Of a stretch of 6,528 bases of DNA, positions 6,494-6,528 are shown piece after piece. This DNA is from UBA5500 sp023622465 (GTDB lineage: Bacteria; Bacillota; UBA994; UBA5500): assembly GCA_023622465.1 (NCBI GenBank), contig JAMNZE010000127.1:1-6528 (forward strand), read 5' to 3'. Both the position numbers and the translations under genes were made by a program. The notes below the pieces were generated by a model. The model did not search any database, was not told the DNA's origin, and saw nothing but the letters and a program-made list of their open reading frames with translations. Position 1 is the stretch's first letter. Each line of letters begins with the position of its first letter.

Positions 6494-6528
6494 TACACTC
6501 CCATTGACTCGTTAGAGAGGACTGAAAC
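6492..6528 (+). CRISPR. Probable first CRISPR repeat (single copy, at the right edge)
   Basis: The last 37 bases look like one repeat unit beginning GTTACACTCC and ending GGACTGAAAC. The two ten-base ends are inverted repeats at 8 of 10 positions, as in many CRISPR repeats. The final ACTGAAAC is one base from the very common ATTGAAAC 5' handle left by Cas6. A small CTC-GTTA-GAG stem (6508-6517) is in the middle. GAAAC-last orientation means the array runs rightward beyond the window, with the leader to the left. Only one copy is visible and no spacer, so the repeat and its exact length are inferred. Context next to cas6 supports it strongly. Confidence 0.72.

Overview
The window is almost entirely one compact type I CRISPR-Cas effector operon on the minus strand, read from right to left as cas6 - cas3 - cas8 - cas7 - cas5. 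A probable first CRISPR repeat sits on the plus strand at the extreme right edge, so the operon and the array are divergent. The roughly 360 bases between them would hold the array leader and the operon's 5' region. The last gene, cas5, runs off the left edge after 43 codons. No adaptation gene (cas1, cas2 or cas4) is inside the window.

Organism: strong Shine-Dalgarno (SD) sequences (AGGAGG, GGGAGGG, GAGGTGA), tight gene packing and middling base composition suggest a bacterium, quite possibly of the Firmicutes/Clostridia type. This is inference, because no ribosomal or taxonomic marker gene is present. The Cas7 is of the DevR/Cst2 kind found in type I-A/I-B-like systems. The exact subtype is uncertain because the large subunit is divergent.

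Layout: 1-131 partial cas5; 134-1093 cas7; 1098-2759 cas8; 2749-5178 cas3 (helicase first, HD nuclease last); 5189-6127 cas6; 6128-6491 leader/intergenic region with several small inverted repeats; 6492-6528 one probable CRISPR repeat. Adjacent genes are 2 to 10 bases apart or overlap by 11, so they are almost certainly co-transcribed and partly translationally coupled.

How it works together: Cas6 would cut the array transcript into crRNAs. Cas7 (backbone), Cas5 (5' handle cap) and Cas8 (large subunit) would form the Cascade surveillance complex, and Cas3 would be the DNA-degrading helicase-nuclease. The most notable hidden feature is inside cas8. A perfect SD (AAGGAGGT, 1494-1487) lies 5 bases before an in-frame ATG (1481) and would let a 127-residue helical C-terminal piece be made separately. 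That is the signature of an internally translated Cas11 small subunit, which otherwise seems to be missing from the operon.
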